DNA of 64,000 nucleotides from Talpa occidentalis (Eukaryota; Chordata; Mammalia; Eulipotyphla; Talpidae), in assembly GCF_014898055.3 (NCBI RefSeq), contig NW_023601212.1, positions 54,796,329 through 54,860,328 of the forward strand, written 5' to 3'. Shown piece by piece: positions 60,873 through 64,000 of this stretch (the first letter of the stretch is position 1; every line of letters starts with the position of its first letter). The notes beneath the pieces are model-generated. The model saw only the letters and a program-made list of their open reading frames with translations, was not told the DNA's origin and did not search any database. The position numbers and the translations under genes were made by a program.

Positions 60873-63800
60873 GATAAAAGAGGCAGTAACTCACACTAGA
60901 TTTAACAATCCATCAAGATGTTTCATATATAAGAAATAAACCAATTTTCTCAATGATGGAGACATAAATGCCTAACAGAAATGCTACTCATATTTTATGG
61001 CTTGTGACAAGTTCTTTAACAATGACAAGACACTGCAGTAGGATCAAATGCATAGTAGATTTAATCTAGTATGGAAATCACTGTGGTTTATATGATTAAT
61101 CTTAAGAATTTGTGAATATTCACTTTTAAAGTCACACTTTTATACTCTGAAGTTGTGTTGAATAGGTATTCAACTCCAGTGATCAGTCACTATTTTCCCA
61201 ATTTCAACAAATATTATTTAGAAGGGTTATTTTCAACTGAGTTAACCTTAAATCATAATGTAGTATTAAAAAAAAAATATTGAGCTAAAAACAGATACGC
61301 TAACTTAAGCTGCCTAAATTCCAGAGAGCAGGGTTCTAGTTCTAGCTCTGCCATTATGCTGTGTCCTGGGGTTAATTACTTAATCTATATGGTCCTCAAT
61401 TTGTTCACATAAAACTAAGGGACTATACAAGATGACTCTTCCTCAGTCCTTCTGGTTTCAACATTTTATGATTCTTTCCCCACTCAAGAACTTTTTCACT
61501 TTTTTAAATCCCTCAACACAGCCATACCTAACAAGACTATGTGACCTAAATGAAGAAGTGTTTTTCCCATTGACCTGATATAACTGTAGATCACGTTCCA
61601 CTAGATTATAAAACCATACTATAATTTCAAAGGGCAATATATGATCTAATTCTAAATGAAACTTTCAGTTTCAAAACAATTTTATTCTAAAAGACATTAA
61701 GCAAAATCTGAATACCTAAATCATTCCAAAGTTCTTTCTGGATATATAATTCTTTAATTCTATATTGTTATAAGTTAAAATGCTTTAAATTTTAAAATGA
61801 ATTAATTCTTTCAATTCCTTAAGCATTTTTGCTGATATTCCAAAAGAAAGATAACACAGTAATGACATAAAAGAAATTTCAGTCCTGTATTTTTTTTCCT
61901 ATAGCAAAATCTATTGTATTACTTAAAACTGTCTAGTATTTACATATTTTCAGGATTTTTTCATCTACTATACTTGAAGACTATCTTATGAACATTGTAT
62001 TTCTAATTTAAGGCAATGAAACGTAGTACATTATTGAAACTATAATTAAAATGTCTTCTTGAACAGACTATCAAAATCCTTCTCCTGAAAATCCTTAACT
62101 TTGTAAATGCATTTAATATTTTAATACTGATCAGAGAATGAAAAATATTTCTGGATAGACTTATGTTATATAATATATATATTTAATTTTTTGATGATTT
62201 AAAACCAAGTAAGTTAATATTATTCCTTTAACAGTTTTTGAGCCAGCTGGGAATAATTTTAAATATTTAAAATATTTAAAAGAAATGTTTCAGAACTTTG
62301 ATGATAGGTTTAATTTTTCAATGAGAATCTGCAACTTTCCTTGGTTTATAATGGCCAAACCAAAAAATAACTATATGCCTTTTTTTTATTCCTATGTTAT
62401 AAATTCTTAACTTTAAAACCTATAATTTTCTAATTCAAAATATATTTAATTCTGAATTCTTACCCATGAACACTTCCTTGATATACTCTTATCAGTAAAA
62501 ATTTCTTCCTCTTTTTAACTTCCTTAACAATTTATATACATATGTCAACTTTATATACAATATATACATACATATACACTTCTTTAAAGGAAACTGACAT
62601 TTATTCTTTTTTCCACTAAACTATAAGCTCTTTGATACCAGGGTTTATGTTTAATTCTTCTTCATATCCCAAAGAACCTAGCACATTCACACATTTCTTC
62701 AGTAAGTAACTGCTAAGGGAATGCATATATAATCAATAAATAATATGGAAGAACAAGCATTATAAACAAATGAAAGAAAAGCTGCACTGTCTACTTTTAC
62801 ACTTAAATATGAAGATAACTCCATTCTTTCAGCATTTAATTTGCTCAGTAAACAATTTTCTTAAAAGGACAGGCAAAAGAACAGTAAAAGTTGATAGCAT
62901 ACTAATTTTTTTCATGAATATCTGATTCACGATTATAGGCAATCCACTTTTATATTATAAATAATGGCTCTCACAGCAATGCACAAAATTCAGACTGCAT
63001 ACATCAATAAAATCAAAAAGACTAAGTAAGGGTTTTTCAGTCTGTGGCTTTTACAAATATATTTTCATTATTACTGAGAAATGGAAATTATTTATTATTA
63101 TTATTATTATTATTTGGCTTTTTCAGGCTTTTAATGATCTTTCTACACCAATTGTAGTAAGGCAACCAATGTCAACTCAATAAAGCCATAGATTAGAAAT
63201 ACAAATTTTAATAAAGGCATGATATCAGTGAAGCATTAAAGAAGGAAATTGTTCACTGGAGCCAGGAACAATCTGACCACTTCACACAAATATTTGTCAT
63301 AGAATCAGAATTTAGAGGGTTAACAATAAATAAAGCATACTGAAAGAAGTTCCCCCAAAGTTAGCTAAACTTATTGAAAGGGATGAATACTTCTTGCTTT
63401 ATAGCAATAAAATAAGAATGTCATGGAAGACTGTTTTTTCAAATCTACAGAAAATATAATAGTGCCTAGTAGTAAAGGCTCAAATGATTTTGTTAGATGC
63501 TTAATGTATCAAATTACTACAAAATTAACTATTTATTGAGTAATACTCCAACACTGTTAAAAGAGATATAATTCCAAGGTTTAGGTTTAAAAACTAGTTT
63601 TCACATTACTTTGTTCTGGAGATCGAAAAATACTGCATAACAATAACTTTCCTTTTGAATGTTTCACCAATTTTGGAAAAGTACTCTATTCTCAAACATC
63701 CAAACATTAATTTCTTTGCAACTACTGCCCTACATCCATACCTGCAAACATAACTGCATTGCTTCAAATAGCAAATCAATAAGTCACTGCTTCAAGACCT

Positions 63801-64000
63801 ATTCTCTGACAAATTTCTCAAAAGTTTACTGTAGTACTCGGTAAGAGAAAGTAGAGCAATAAAACAAAAATTCTAGATGCTTAATAAATTGGCTTCTGAG
63901 AAAATAACAAAAATTGGAACAAAGTTATTTTTAAAGCTTTAACCAAATTTGAAATAAGAACCACAGAAGTTGATGAATCTCATAAACTACATTTAGGAGT
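60873..64000. other. CEP350 intron to the window edge
   Basis: MIR-like at about 61325-61445 (CTAGTTCTAGCTCTGCCATT), L2 3'-end-like at about 62600-62745 (CTATAAGCTCTTTGATACCA), and a (TTA)n microsatellite at 63089-63114. No coding exon seen. Confidence 0.5.

Larger units (their letters stand above)
23195..64000 (-). other. CEP350: CEP350 gene, 3' part (11 coding exons and 3' UTR)
   Basis: This is the 3' portion of the gene for centrosome-associated protein 350, a very large centriole and centrosome scaffold. The family is known to bind FOP/CEP43 and to help anchor and stabilise microtubules. Eleven coding exons were assembled by hand (57059 down to 26885). All introns have GT/AG ends and the exon phases agree, so the joined frame is open for 1253 codons before TGA. 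Identification rests on the CAP-Gly domain flanked by acidic and serine-rich sequence, the long basic coiled coils, and the C-terminal stretch ending EKQGRMLLV. As I recall the human protein (about 3,117 residues), this is its C-terminal 40 percent. The upstream exons and promoter are outside the window. The gene next downstream of CEP350 in human is QSOX1; none of it was seen here. Confidence 0.96.

Overview
This is vertebrate nuclear DNA from a placental mammal. It has a split gene with GT-AG introns, mammalian LINE-1 and L2 sequence, MIR and MER elements, an MLT1 LTR and at least fourteen copies of a tRNA-derived SINE. That SINE begins GGGCCTCC(C)TGGTGGCGCAG, carries a tRNA-like B box (GGTTCGATCCC type), and ends in (AAAT)n or poly-A. 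From memory it resembles the Rhin-1 type of horseshoe and leaf-nosed bats, so I infer a laurasiatherian, probably a rhinolophoid bat. No database search was possible. There is no bacterial, plasmid or phage content and no CRISPR array.

The only protein-coding gene I can support is the 3' part of CEP350 (centrosome-associated protein 350, CAP350) on the minus strand. Eleven coding exons lie between 57059 and 26885. All ten intron junctions have GT/AG ends and matching phases, giving one uninterrupted frame of 1253 codons plus a stop. The segment holds two coiled-coil blocks, a long acidic and serine-rich exon with the CAP-Gly domain, and the conserved C-terminal region ending in MLLV. The 3' UTR runs about 3.7 kb, from 26884 to a poly(A) signal at 23212-23217. 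The upstream exons lie beyond 64000; 57060-64000 looks like one intron.

Layout: 1-23190 is intergenic DNA downstream of CEP350, packed with nested repeats. These are an old L1 (165-1950), a degenerate TTAC tract (3672-4138), younger antisense L1 ORF2 fragments (4180-5853, 15086-16089), a Tigger/MER2-like element (6634-6825), an L2 interrupted by an MLT1 LTR (about 6980-8095), a putative solo ERV LTR (from 8101), MER5A and MIR copies and eight SINEs. The terminal exons and 3' UTR follow (23195-36119), then the large exon (36970-38951) and the smaller upstream exons (41095-57059), with introns carrying L1, L2, MIR, MER5A and six more SINEs.

I found no previously undescribed biological system. 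The best leads are local: a tandem duplication that copied a CEP350 splice donor and left a stronger-looking decoy 78 nt inside the intron; two 'head-only' SINEs sharing the same truncation point; two SINEs inserted one after the other at the same target sequence; an L1 insertion with a probable 3' transduction; and a GC-rich intronic block with a 3'-UTR-like, poly(A)-ended edge that may be a retrocopy.
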